Positions 8,136 through 16,833 of a stretch of 64,000 bases of DNA are shown piece by piece. The stretch covers positions 186,001 to 250,000 of the forward strand of contig NZ_LNFY01000010.1 of the NCBI RefSeq assembly GCF_011057685.1. Direction: 5' to 3'. The DNA is from Thermotoga sp. Ku-13t (lineage in GTDB: Bacteria; Thermotogota; Thermotogae; Thermotogales; DSM-5069). How positions within the stretch are numbered: the first letter of the stretch is position 1; the number at the start of each line of letters is the position of its first letter. The notes beneath the pieces are model-generated. The model was given only the letters and a program-made list of their open reading frames with translations, was not told where the DNA came from and did no database searches. The translations under genes were made by a program, and so were the position numbers.

Positions 8136-9244
8136 TCTTTCACCCCCATCGCTTTTTCGAGAGCGTTCAAAAACTCCTCCATGCTGACGTTCGTTTTTAC
8201 CGAGCCACGTTTTTTTCCACCACCGCCCGGCGCGTTCAGAATTGATTTCAACTTCGAAACGATCTGTGCGCAGTCCAGTGTTTCTGAGCTCAGAACGAAT
8301 TCTTCTTCGACCTTACAAACCATGAGGTCTGCGTTGTGACTTTTCAACAACGCTTTTGCCACGCCATCGAACCCCTCGTAAAAACTGACCCTGTAACCGG
8401 AAATCTCTCTGCTCGACAAGCTGTCCTTGATGGCTTCCGCGTGTTCCTGTGACAGTCTCTCGAGTTGAGAAGAGAGCAATTTGACCTTCTCTATCAGAGA
8501 TTCGACCCTGGTCCCGAGGTCTTCCAGAGAACAGGTGAGGGCCTTTTGAAGAGCTTTCGTTACGAAGATGCACTTTTGAGAGTGTTTGAGAGCCCTCACA
8601 CCTGCGACGAAATAGACCCTCGTTAAAGTGCCTTTCACTTTCTCCCAGTCGATGATCTTGATGATCCCGATTTCGCCCGTGTTTTGAACGTGAAACCCTC
8701 CACAGGCGGCTGTGTCGAAATCCCCAATTTTAACGATCCTGACGTTCTGCCCAACCTTTTCACTTATGGATTTTCTCAGGTTCATTCGTTTGGCTTCGTC
8801 CTTGCCAACGATGAGGATTTCTACGTTCAGGTGACTTCTGACGATTTTGTTTGCCAGATCTTCCACATCTTCTATGGTTCTTTCGGTGAGAATCGGTAGG
8901 TCGATGTCTATCGTTGACGATTCTTCACCCATATGGAAGCTCAAAGTTTGTGCTTGCACTATTTTCAAAAATGCTGCTGAAAGGATGTGCTGTGCGGAAT
9001 GCTGCACCGCAATATCCTCACGTCTAATCAAGTCGATCTGGAAATCGTATTCTCCGATCTCGATGGGCCTGTCTATCTTGTGGTGGATCTCGCTGCCACT
9101 TTCTTTTACAAAAAGCACCCTTGCGGGCCCTATGGTGCCACGATCACCTAATTGACCACCCTTACCGTCTGGATAAAACGGGCTTTCATCGCTCACGGCA
9201 AAAAAATCTTTGCCTTCCTCATACAGTCTCTTAATTTTGATCAC
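8132..9244 (-). CDS. Alanyl-tRNA editing protein, AlaX-L type
   Basis: 370 residues, related to the editing half of alanyl-tRNA synthetase without the aminoacylation domain. A beta-barrel segment (SPFYPDGKGGQLGDRG) comes first. The zinc site is His82 and His86 (QHSAQH) with Cys181 and His185 (CGGFH). A coiled linker near 230-275 and a DHHA1-type C-terminus with APGGGGKKRGS follow, which marks the long AlaX form. Such enzymes deacylate tRNA-Ala wrongly charged with serine or glycine. The start is GTG at 9242-9244 behind GGTGAGG. It is the first gene of its operon, divergent from the DUF401 gene with only 50 bases between. Confidence 0.9.
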   Translation of the reverse strand: MIKIKRLYEEGKDFFAVSDESPFYPDGKGGQLGDRGTIGPARVLFVKESGSEIHHKIDRPIEIGEYDFQIDLIRREDIAVQHSAQHILSAAFLKIVQAQTLSFHMGEESSTIDIDLPILTERTIEDVEDLANKIVRSHLNVEILIVGKDEAKRMNLRKSISEKVGQNVRIVKIGDFDTAACGGFHVQNTGEIGIIKIIDWEKVKGTLTRVYFVAGVRALKHSQKCIFVTKALQKALTCSLEDLGTRVESLIEKVKLLSSQLERLSQEHAEAIKDSLSSREISGYRVSFYEGFDGVAKALLKSHNADLMVCKVEEEFVLSSETLDCAQIVSKLKSILNAPGGGGKKRGSVKTNVSMEEFLNALEKAMGVKE

Positions 9245-9294
9245 ACGCCCTCACCCCATCGGTAATATTAGAATCGTGCTCGGGAGGAAACGTC

Positions 9295-10452
9295 GTGGTC
9301 GTCTTTTCAATTGTTTTTTCGTTAGCTTTGATAATAGTGGTACAGCGGTTGACCAAAATCTTGCTCTTATCTATGATATCAGGTTTTGGCTTTTTCGTAT
9401 TCATGAACGGTGTTGTGAGAGCCGCGCCAATCAAATTGTTGCTTGCTGCTCTCCATGATAGATCCTTTCTAACGCTGATTCCAGCCATCTTTTTCATATA
9501 TTTTCTTGGTGAAATCATGGAAATATCGGGGGACGCTGAAAACATGGCACGATCTGTACAGAAATTGTTTCATGGTTCAAAAGGTGCTGTGGTCTTCATC
9601 CCGTCCGCGATTGGCCTCATGCCGATGCCAGCAGGTGCCATGTTCACAGCCCCCTTGGTAGATTACATCGGGAAAGATATGTCCAACCTCGACAAGCTGA
9701 TGGTCAATTACTGGTTCCGACACTGTTTGGAATTCTTCTGGCCAGTCTATCCTGCGATGTATCTGCTCGCCGGACTCACTTCCACGAGCGTTGGAGTGAT
9801 TTCCTTAAAACTCTTTCCACTCTTTCTGGTGTCGTTTCTCGCCGGCTGGCTGTATCTGAACGGTTTGAAATTGCCAAAATTCAACAGACTCAGTCGAGCG
9901 GAGTGGAAGCAACTGTGGCCTTTAATTTTGGTCCTCTCCGTTGGACTGATGATACTCCTCTTCAAAATGGAAGGTTGGCTCGCGCTCCTTTTGGTGAGTT
10001 CGTTGTATGCGATGATCAGACACGAACATGTTCTGGAAGCTGTGAAGCGCACCCTTAAAAGACTCGATGTTGTACCCGTGCTTTTGATCGTGTTCATGTT
10101 CAAACATGCTATGATAGACTTCGGACTGGGTGAACGTGCAAGCCAGGAGCTCACAGGATTTGGACTCAGTTCAAAGCTTGTGGCTATCGTTTTGCCTTTG
10201 CTCTCTGGCATGTCGACAGGTATAACACACGCAGCGGTGGGCATATCGTACCCTGTGGTTCTGGGTATGGGTGGCGGAGAAATTGGACTTCTGATATATG
10301 TATTCTCCGTTCTCGGAGTGTTGCTCTCACCGGTACATCTGTGCCTAGTCCTGACACTGAAATACTTCAGGGTAGATTTATCGAAAACTATTCTGAGGAT
10401 GTTACCGTTGGTTCTCTTGACTGGTCTAGTAGGGTATTTTTTTTATGGATGA
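9295..10452 (+). CDS. DUF401 family integral membrane protein
   Basis: 385 residues with about ten or more hydrophobic segments from the N-terminus to the end. Motifs include IGLMPMPAGAMFTAPLVD and YWFRHCLEFFWPVYPAMYLLAG, with a glycine-rich membrane repeat near GMSTGITHAAVG. This matches the DUF401 family, distantly related to Gnt/citrate-type permeases; the substrate is unknown. The start is GTG 9295 behind GGAGG at 9283-9287. It is followed by the DUF47 and PiT genes with minimal spacing, so a role tied to phosphate or another anion is possible, but that rests only on position. Confidence 0.78.
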   Translation: MVVFSIVFSLALIIVVQRLTKILLLSMISGFGFFVFMNGVVRAAPIKLLLAALHDRSFLTLIPAIFFIYFLGEIMEISGDAENMARSVQKLFHGSKGAVVFIPSAIGLMPMPAGAMFTAPLVDYIGKDMSNLDKLMVNYWFRHCLEFFWPVYPAMYLLAGLTSTSVGVISLKLFPLFLVSFLAGWLYLNGLKLPKFNRLSRAEWKQLWPLILVLSVGLMILLFKMEGWLALLLVSSLYAMIRHEHVLEAVKRTLKRLDVVPVLLIVFMFKHAMIDFGLGERASQELTGFGLSSKLVAIVLPLLSGMSTGITHAAVGISYPVVLGMGGGEIGLLIYVFSVLGVLLSPVHLCLVLTLKYFRVDLSKTILRMLPLVLLTGLVGYFFYG

Positions 10453-10462
10453 GGTGAAGCGC

Positions 10463-11140
10463 ATGGCTAAGTTCATTGGGAAACTTTTCCCTCCCGAGTC
10501 ACCTTTGAAGCTGCTGTACGATCACGCGAAGTTAGTCGAAAAAGCTGCGGAACAGATCACGGTGGCACTGGAAAAGTTTTTCCGCAACGAGCCTCTCGAT
10601 GAACTGGTTCGGATGATCGACCAGCTTGAAAACGAAGCAGACGAGATAAAGATCAGGATCAGAGAGGTGTATTCGAGGTTGAAGTTTGTCTACTTCGACA
10701 GGGTTGATCTATTGCTGATACTTCACGACCAGGATGCCGTGATCGACGCCGTGGATGACTTTGTGAAACTACTCTTCATATATAGGTTCGATAAGCCCCT
10801 GCAGAAAGAATTGATGGATATGCTTTTCGAGCTTGCTGAGAAAGTTCAGGATGCAGTCAAGTTCATGGTGGAGTCCGTTCGGGAGCTGTCGAAGCTCGTC
10901 GAATCTGCTTTCTCCCCAGTGGTTGCCAGCGAGGAGAACATGCTCGCACAGAGGGTCGAGTCCGATGAAAGTGGAACGGACAGATTGTCACTTGCCCTCG
11001 CCAAGAAGATCTTCTCGCTCAAAAACGTGCTCCATCCGGTGGACATCATGTATCTTGAAAAAATCACGCGATTGTTAACCCGATCTGCGGACCATGCGGA
11101 GAATGTCGCTGAAAGGATTAGGATGCTCGCCAGAAGCTGA
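10463..11140 (+). CDS. DUF47 / PhoU-like protein, partner of the PiT permease
   Basis: 225 residues, almost wholly helical and charged, of the DUF47 (TIGR00153) family that resembles PhoU. Acidic helical stretches such as IDQLENEADEIKIRIREV and LHDQDAVIDAVDDFV are typical and may bind metal. I start at ATG 10463 because GAGGTGAAG lies right before it; an ATG at 10445 would overlap DUF401. It precedes the PiT permease by about 12 bases; the DUF47-PiT pair is widespread, and the small protein is thought to control permease activity in response to phosphate. It acts at the inner face of the membrane (inferred). Confidence 0.88.
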   Translation: MAKFIGKLFPPESPLKLLYDHAKLVEKAAEQITVALEKFFRNEPLDELVRMIDQLENEADEIKIRIREVYSRLKFVYFDRVDLLLILHDQDAVIDAVDDFVKLLFIYRFDKPLQKELMDMLFELAEKVQDAVKFMVESVRELSKLVESAFSPVVASEENMLAQRVESDESGTDRLSLALAKKIFSLKNVLHPVDIMYLEKITRLLTRSADHAENVAERIRMLARS

Positions 11141-11152
11141 GGAGTGATCAAA

Positions 11153-12352
11153 GTGATGGTGTTCATAGCGTTCGTCATAGGCTTCATCATGGCCTTCTCC
11201 ATAGGCGCAAACGACGTGGCGAATTCCATGTCCACGGCGGTAGGTGCGCGAGCAATAGCTGTCAGACAAGCGGTGACGATTGCGGCGGTTCTCGAATTCT
11301 TAGGCGCTGTGATGTTCGGGTCACATGTGGCGACAACGATAACGAAAGGTATCGTGAAGGTTGAATTCATGAATGATCCAAAAGTGGTTCTCGCGGGTGC
11401 GCTGGCCGCTCTACTGGGTTCGTCAGTGTGGGTTTTGCTGGCGACCGTCTGGGGCATGCCCGTATCGACTACGCACTCGATTGTTGGAGGTATGGCAGGC
11501 TTTGGAATAGCGAGCGCGGGTTTTCATGCGATCAAGTGGGAGAAAATGATCAGCATCGTCATCAGCTGGGTTCTGTCACCCATCGCTGGCTGGTTGCTGG
11601 CCTACGCACTTTTTAAGATCATTTCTTACACGATCCTCAGGAGGGTCCATCCCGCAAGTGCCATGAAAAAAGCGATACCAGTTATAGTTTTTGCTACGTT
11701 TTTCATAGTGTGTTTGCTGTTCGGTCTCAAAACTCTGAAAGTATCATTCGATAGGAGCTTAACTTGGTCTGTAATCATAGCAATTATTGCAAGCACATTC
11801 GGAGTGATTCTTTTGCACAGGCTCAAGCCGAATTCAGATGAATATGAATACGTCGAATCAGTGTTCAAAAGGTTGCAGATCATGACGAGCTGTTACGTGA
11901 GCTTTTCGCACGGTGCCAATGATGTGGCTAACGCGGTTGGCCCACTCGCTCTGGTTTACTGGATCATATCTCATGGAAATGTGGCCCAGGAAGTTCACAT
12001 ACCAATCTGGTTACTCGCACTCGGTGGGCTTGGTATCTCCGTAGGGGCACTCTCACTCGGCCAACAGGTTATGAAAACAGTTGGAGAGGAAATCACCCAA
12101 CTGAACAATTCTCGAGGATTTTGTATCGATTTCAGTGCCGCTTCGACCGTGTTGCTTGCTTCTGTGCTCGGCATGCCTGTTTCCACCACCCACGTTGTGG
12201 TAGGTTCTGTGGTCGGAGTCGGCATGGCACGCGGTCTAGAACTCGTCAACGTTGGAGTTTTGAAGAACATCCTGATTTCGTGGTTTGCCACTGTTCCGGT
12301 GAGTGCCCTCGCTTCGGCTGGATTTTACCTTCTCATCGTCCGTTTCATTTGA
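11153..12352 (+). CDS. Inorganic phosphate transporter, PiT family
   Basis: About 399 residues with ten or so membrane segments and the two PiT family signatures GANDVANSMS near the N-terminus and GANDVANAVGPLA about 230 residues later. Each half also has the GMPVSTTH motif. PiT permeases carry phosphate, often as a metal-phosphate complex, driven by a cation gradient. Start choice: the GTG at 11144 sits inside the ribosome site GGAG, so GTG 11153 (or ATG 11156) is more likely. The stop overlaps the convergent small membrane-protein gene by 8 bases (12345-12352), with no terminator between. Confidence 0.92.
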   Translation: MMVFIAFVIGFIMAFSIGANDVANSMSTAVGARAIAVRQAVTIAAVLEFLGAVMFGSHVATTITKGIVKVEFMNDPKVVLAGALAALLGSSVWVLLATVWGMPVSTTHSIVGGMAGFGIASAGFHAIKWEKMISIVISWVLSPIAGWLLAYALFKIISYTILRRVHPASAMKKAIPVIVFATFFIVCLLFGLKTLKVSFDRSLTWSVIIAIIASTFGVILLHRLKPNSDEYEYVESVFKRLQIMTSCYVSFSHGANDVANAVGPLALVYWIISHGNVAQEVHIPIWLLALGGLGISVGALSLGQQVMKTVGEEITQLNNSRGFCIDFSAASTVLLASVLGMPVSTTHVVVGSVVGVGMARGLELVNVGVLKNILISWFATVPVSALASAGFYLLIVRFI

Positions 12353-12668
12353 AATATCTCTTCACTGTTAGTGCTTGGATTAAACCAGCCGAGCCGAGTA
12401 TTATCAGTAAAGCTCTCGATAGGTTGAACTTCAATTGTAGCTTCGATAGATCATTCAGCAAGGTCAAAGTGCCAACGATGAAGAACAGAACGCCTCCCAC
12501 CATGGCGTGTGCATATATCCTTTGAGGATCGTTTTTCGATTCCAGCAAACCGAACAGGTAGACGAGCGAGAAGATGAGCACACAAAGGGCGAGCATAATC
12601 TCGCTCTTGAGCATGTAAAAGGACAGCAAAACCGCCACCAAATATTCGATGAAGAGTAACAGTCTCAC
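12345..12668 (-). CDS. Small membrane protein of unknown function in the feo operon
   Basis: 107 residues beginning at GTG 12666-12668, which overlaps the feoB stop (GTGA) and has AGGAGGTG upstream. It has four hydrophobic stretches (VRLLLFIEYLVAVLLSFYML, MLALCVLIFSLVYLFGLL, AMVGGVLFFIVGTLTLL and RALLIILGSAGLIQAL), so it is probably a four-helix membrane protein. I do not recognise a family. Tight coupling to feoB suggests a part in ferrous iron uptake, comparable in place though not in sequence to FeoC or small Feo accessory proteins. Its 3' end overlaps the convergent PiT gene by 8 bases. Confidence 0.7.
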   Translation of the reverse strand: MRLLLFIEYLVAVLLSFYMLKSEIMLALCVLIFSLVYLFGLLESKNDPQRIYAHAMVGGVLFFIVGTLTLLNDLSKLQLKFNLSRALLIILGSAGLIQALTVKRYFK

Positions 12669-14584
12669 AGCAGCACACCTCCTATTATTTTCACAGCCAG
12701 GGCCATGAGATAAGCGACAAAGAAACTGTAAACCACTGCAATGATGGCGTACTTCGTGCCGATTTCCGACCTGATCGTTGCAAGCGTTGCGAGGCACGGA
12801 ACATACGCCATAACGAACACGATGAAACTGTAAGCTGTCAGAGGGTCGAACAGGTGTGACATTCGTTCTGCCAGCGTTCCCGGCTCTGCAGCCAAGATCA
12901 TCCCGAATGTTGAGACTATGATCTCTTTCGCTGCCACACCGAAGAGCAGGGCAGTTGAAACACGCCAGTCGAACTTCAGTGGTTTCAGGATGTACGAAAT
13001 TGCTTTACCTATTTCCGCCGCGAACGAGTTCGTCACATCGTGAGGGTTCGGAAAATACATTGCAGCCCATAGAACGATCGACGCCACAAATATGATGGTA
13101 CCTGCTTTGACAAGGAAGTGTTTGCCTCTCAACCACGTGTAGAGAACCAAATTTTTTAGTGTGGGTAATCTGTACCTCGGAAGTTCTAGGATGAAAAAGC
13201 CACGCTGGTGTTTGAACACAATCTTATTGAGTACGAGTGAACTCACCATCGCCATGAATATGCTCAAAAGATAGATTGAAAAAACGACCGAGCCCTGGTT
13301 TCGGGGAAAGAAGATGGAAGCTATCAAGAGGTACACGGGTAATCTGGCGCTGCAAGATATGAACGGTACTGAGAGAACTGTCACGATCCTTTCCCTCGTA
13401 TCGAATATACCCCTCGTGGAAAGTACAGCAGGCACGGAGCAACCGAAACCAAGAAGAAAGGACATGAAGGATCTCCCCGAGAGTTTTAGAGTGTACATGA
13501 TTCTGTCCATAACGAAAGCCGCACGCGGCAAATATCCTGAATCCTCCATTATACCGAGGAGGAAAAACAGTGCGAAGATGTTTGGAACGAAAGTTAGAAC
13601 GGAACCAACACCAGCTATGATTCCATCTGCCAGCATGGACGAAACGATGTTTTCACCGAGACGCGTTTTGATTGTTTCAGCGAGATGGCCGAAGAGGGCA
13701 TCGAGCAGATCACTCAGAGGTTGAACAGTTTCGAAAGCGAAGTTAAATGCCAAATACATGATGGCCAGGAAGACAGGTATTCCGATGAACTTGTGAGTCA
13801 TCACGTGGTCTATCGCTTCGCTCAAGGAAAATCGTTTCGACATGGCGGCAACGGATTCTTTAATGATGAGACGTATGTGTTCATACCTTTCTTTGCTTAT
13901 CTGGGTTTTCAAACTTCCAGGTGGTATGGTCAGTTTGGGTAACCTCTCGGCAGTTTCCGAATCTCCTTCGAGGTACTTTATTGCAAACCATCGCGAAGCA
14001 GATTCACCGAGCTGAGTTTCTATGATATTTTTCAACTGTTGTATGGCTGCCTCGGTTTCGGCACTGAAACTGAACAGGATCTTCTTGGGTTCAGTAGAAG
14101 CAGTCTCAACTATGACATCCAACAGTTCATGAATGCCTTCCCCAGTCACGGCACTCGTCAGCACGACAGGGACTTTCAAATGTTTAGAAAGTTCTTGTTT
14201 GTCTATGTTTATTCCACTCTTCCTGGCCTCATCTATTGCGTTCACGACCAGAATAGCCTTCGCTTCAAGTTCTATCACCTCCAGAAGCAAGTAAAGTCCC
14301 TGTTCAAGGGAGAGAGCATCGGCAACGACTGCAACCACATCAGGAGTGTTGTAAAGCAGAAAATTCCGTGCGATTCTTTCGTCCACAGAAACGGGAAGTA
14401 GATTGTAAGTGCCGGGCAGGTCCGTCACGATCAGTTGGTGCCCCTTCCAGTTTCTTACACCTTCTTTTACCTCCACTGTCACGCCGGGCCAGTTGGCGAC
14501 ATACTGCCTCATGCCGGTGAGAACATTGAAAAGGCTGGTCTTTCCAACGTTGGGATTGCCGCAGAGGGCAACACGAATTGTCAA
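12665..14584 (-). CDS. feoB: Ferrous iron transport protein B
   Basis: 639 residues. The N-terminal G domain shows G1 GNPNVGKT (9-16), G3 DLPG (55-58) and G4 NAID (115-118). A helical GDI-like spacer follows, then a membrane domain with the Gate motifs LLGFGCSVPAVLSTR and SVPFISCSARLPVYLL, including the conserved cysteines. FeoB takes Fe(II) across the inner membrane under control of its GTPase. The start is TTG 14582-14584, overlapping the feoA stop (TTGA) and set 8 bases after AGGAGG. Length is shorter than the E. coli protein but normal for this group. Confidence 0.95.
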   Translation of the reverse strand: MTIRVALCGNPNVGKTSLFNVLTGMRQYVANWPGVTVEVKEGVRNWKGHQLIVTDLPGTYNLLPVSVDERIARNFLLYNTPDVVAVVADALSLEQGLYLLLEVIELEAKAILVVNAIDEARKSGINIDKQELSKHLKVPVVLTSAVTGEGIHELLDVIVETASTEPKKILFSFSAETEAAIQQLKNIIETQLGESASRWFAIKYLEGDSETAERLPKLTIPPGSLKTQISKERYEHIRLIIKESVAAMSKRFSLSEAIDHVMTHKFIGIPVFLAIMYLAFNFAFETVQPLSDLLDALFGHLAETIKTRLGENIVSSMLADGIIAGVGSVLTFVPNIFALFFLLGIMEDSGYLPRAAFVMDRIMYTLKLSGRSFMSFLLGFGCSVPAVLSTRGIFDTRERIVTVLSVPFISCSARLPVYLLIASIFFPRNQGSVVFSIYLLSIFMAMVSSLVLNKIVFKHQRGFFILELPRYRLPTLKNLVLYTWLRGKHFLVKAGTIIFVASIVLWAAMYFPNPHDVTNSFAAEIGKAISYILKPLKFDWRVSTALLFGVAAKEIIVSTFGMILAAEPGTLAERMSHLFDPLTAYSFIVFVMAYVPCLATLATIRSEIGTKYAIIAVVYSFFVAYLMALAVKIIGGVLL

Positions 14585-15027
14585 GCTTCATCCCTCCTGA
14601 CGAGGATTCTCCTGGCCATACCGTTTCCTATCTTGAAAACACCTTTTTCTGTTTTTACGAGACCTTTTGACAAGACACTGACAATCTTGCCGGGCTCGAT
14701 TCCCATCATCCTGAGTTTCGTCTGGAAACGCATGCCCCCCAGCAAGTGAACGATTTTCCGGACTCCTTCGGTCACATCGGAGAGCAATTCTATCCCATTT
14801 TCCAGAGTCACTGTGATCCGCTTTGCCTCGTCGTTGCGCAAAGTAATCATCTTGCCCATGACCAAGTAAGTCCTCGGATCGCCCAAGGGAGCAGACATGA
14901 TAACCCTGATCTTGCTACCGGGCACGAAACCAATCGAAAGCAACCTGTTGCCAACTGAATCGTTGGGAACGGAAATTATCATTGCCTCGAACCCTACAGG
15001 TACGTCCACGAGTGACACGTCCTTCAC
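14581..15027 (-). CDS. feoA: FeoA with two tandem FeoA (SH3-like) domains
   Basis: 148 residues, about twice the usual FeoA length. Residues 1-74 form one FeoA domain (NRLLSIGFVPGSKIRVI) and about 78-148 a second (RMMGIEPGKIVSVLSKG, then GNGMARRILV). FeoA is a small cytoplasmic SH3-like partner of FeoB, and fused or tandem forms occur. It is the first gene of the feoA-feoB-small membrane protein operon, and is preceded by a promoter with a palindromic operator over the start site, so iron-dependent repression is likely. Confidence 0.9.
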   Translation of the reverse strand: MKDVSLVDVPVGFEAMIISVPNDSVGNRLLSIGFVPGSKIRVIMSAPLGDPRTYLVMGKMITLRNDEAKRITVTLENGIELLSDVTEGVRKIVHLLGGMRFQTKLRMMGIEPGKIVSVLSKGLVKTEKGVFKIGNGMARRILVRRDEA

Positions 15028-15035
15028 CTCTTTTC

Positions 15036-15058
15036 TTATTGAGATTCATTCTCAATAA
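15036..15058 (-). promoter_or_regulatory. Perfect palindrome, probable Fur-type operator of feoAB
   Basis: TTATTGAGA (15036-15044) and TCTCAATAA (15050-15058) form perfect 9-base arms around a 5-base centre. The core TGAGAAT-GAATCTCA on the minus strand fits the 7-1-7 layout of Fur boxes of the TGATAATNATTATCA type with changes. It lies directly after the -10 element, over the expected transcription start, where a bound repressor would block transcription. Confidence 0.7.
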
Positions 15059-15060
15059 CT

Positions 15061-15089
15061 ATGATAACACCACCCCAACTGGACTTCAA
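15061..15089 (-). promoter_or_regulatory. Promoter of the feo operon
   Basis: On the minus strand TTGAAG (15084-15089) and TATCAT (15061-15066) are separated by exactly 17 bases, about 35 bases before the feoA start. The operator palindrome begins 3 bases downstream of the -10 hexamer. The uvrC promoter must lie on the opposite strand of the same 115-base gap; TATAAA and TAAAAT are present there, but no good -35 can be named. Confidence 0.6.
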
Positions 15090-15142
15090 GGGATTTTCTT
15101 GTCGGTATAAAACGGTAAAATAAAAAAATTGGAGGCCAAGTG

Positions 15143-16819
15143 ATGGATCTTCGAAGGAAGGCAGAACTTGCCCCAAGAAAGCCTGGTGTCTACATCTTCT
15201 ACGGTGCAGGACATGAATACCTGTACATAGGTAAAGCTAAGGATTTGCGCCGCAGGTTGATGACTTATTTTTCCAATTCCACTCACACCAGAAATACAAA
15301 AGTGGAAGCCTTGTTGGAAGAAGCTGTTGATCTGGACTATCTGGTAGTCTCGAGCGAAAAGGAAGCTTTGCTGCTCGAAGCCAGCTTGATATTTCAGCAC
15401 AAACCAAAGTACAATGTCATGCTCAAAGAGAGCGAGTACTATCCCTACGTTGAGATAACGAAGGATGATTTTCCGCTGGTGAGAATTGTCAGAAAAAGAA
15501 CAGCCGAGGGAGAGTACTATGGACCTTACACGAACATCACGTTGCTGAGAAACCTTCTGGACTATCTGCAACAGGTATACCAGTTCAGAACGTGTGAAAG
15601 GGATCTGACGAAGATCAGAAAACCTTGTGTTGAACATCAACTGCACAGGTGTCTGGCACCGTGTTCCCGCCAGGTGGACCCGGAAACTTACATCCGTGAG
15701 AGCATTGAACCTTTGCGAAGATTTCTGAGGGGTGAGACACAGGAAACATACAGGATGCTGGAGGAAAAGATGAAAAAGCATGCGGCTATGCTGGATTTCG
15801 AGACGGCTGCTAAATACAGAGATCTTCTGTTCAACCTGCAGCACCTGCTGGAAGGTCAGGGTGTGGTACTCGAGCCCTGGCGCAACTTGGATGTTGTGGC
15901 TAACAGCGGTAGATGCTACGTGGTACTGCGTGTCAGAGGAGGAAATATCGTTGCTAAACTTAATTATACGCTTGATTCATCAAAAATCGAGGACTTTCTC
16001 TTCCACTATTACATAGTGAATAAAAACGAACTCCCGAAACTGGTCCTGACGAAAAAGCCGGTCAAACTCGACATGGGTGCTGAAATAAGACCTCCAGTGG
16101 ACGAGGTAGAATTTGAGCTGATGAGAAAAGCGAGAGAAAATGCCATCGTGAGCGCACAAAAACTGGGTCTCAATCTCGACGCACTCGAGCAGTTGAGGGA
16201 TTTACTCAATCTTCCAGCCATTCCAACTTTAGTTGAGGGATTCGATGTGGCACATTTGCAAGGACAACTCACCGTAGCTTCTGTTGTTGTGTTCAGGGAT
16301 GCTTTTCCTGTAAAGTCACTCTACAGACATTACAGAATCTCCAATGTCTTCAACGATGATCTGACAGCTCTCAGGAACGTGATCAAGCGCAGGTATTCGA
16401 AGTACCCAGTACCCAACCTGATCTTTGTAGACGGTGGCATCGGTCAGGTTCGAGCCGTAGCGAATGCTCTGAAAGAAATTGGACGAGAATGTGCTGTGGT
16501 TAGTTTGGCTAAATCTCGAGAGATCGTTTGTACTGTTGATGGGGAAATTTCCCTTCCCGCAGATCACCCTGTGGTACGCTTGCTCGTAGCGATCAGAGAT
16601 GAGGCACACAGATTTGCCAACGCTTTCCACAGAAAGTTGCGGGATCGGCAGTTGCTCGAATCCATCATAGAGACCATACCTATGATAGGACCAAAGAGGA
16701 GAAAAAGGTTGATGGAAAGGTTCTCAAGTGTTGAACAGATCAAGGAAACGCCCCTGGATGAACTCGCAAAGATTCTCGGAAGTGCAAAGCTGGCAAAGTT
16801 ACTCGTCTCAAGGATATGA
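15143..16819 (+). CDS. uvrC: Excinuclease ABC subunit C
   Basis: 558 residues, full length for compact UvrC proteins. An N-terminal GIY-YIG nuclease domain has GVYIFYGAGHEYLYIGKAKD (about residues 13-33), which makes the 3' incision. A UVR motif follows (DFETAAKYRDLL, near residue 220), then the RNase H-like domain for the 5' cut (VEGFDVAHLQG, IFVDGGIGQVRA) and a C-terminal helix-hairpin-helix region (IPMIGPKRRKRLMERF). It works with UvrAB in nucleotide excision repair. GGAGG at 15131-15135 favours ATG 15143 over the adjacent GTG 15140. It heads an operon that continues with a small membrane protein. Confidence 0.96.
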   Translation: MDLRRKAELAPRKPGVYIFYGAGHEYLYIGKAKDLRRRLMTYFSNSTHTRNTKVEALLEEAVDLDYLVVSSEKEALLLEASLIFQHKPKYNVMLKESEYYPYVEITKDDFPLVRIVRKRTAEGEYYGPYTNITLLRNLLDYLQQVYQFRTCERDLTKIRKPCVEHQLHRCLAPCSRQVDPETYIRESIEPLRRFLRGETQETYRMLEEKMKKHAAMLDFETAAKYRDLLFNLQHLLEGQGVVLEPWRNLDVVANSGRCYVVLRVRGGNIVAKLNYTLDSSKIEDFLFHYYIVNKNELPKLVLTKKPVKLDMGAEIRPPVDEVEFELMRKARENAIVSAQKLGLNLDALEQLRDLLNLPAIPTLVEGFDVAHLQGQLTVASVVVFRDAFPVKSLYRHYRISNVFNDDLTALRNVIKRRYSKYPVPNLIFVDGGIGQVRAVANALKEIGRECAVVSLAKSREIVCTVDGEISLPADHPVVRLLVAIRDEAHRFANAFHRKLRDRQLLESIIETIPMIGPKRRKRLMERFSSVEQIKETPLDELAKILGSAKLAKLLVSRI

Positions 16820-16833
16820 CTGGGGTGGTGTCG

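Noticed and set aside
15086-15844. 252-codon minus-strand frame over the start of uvrC
   Set aside because: It covers the GIY-YIG domain in reverse, has no ribosome site and shows no domain.
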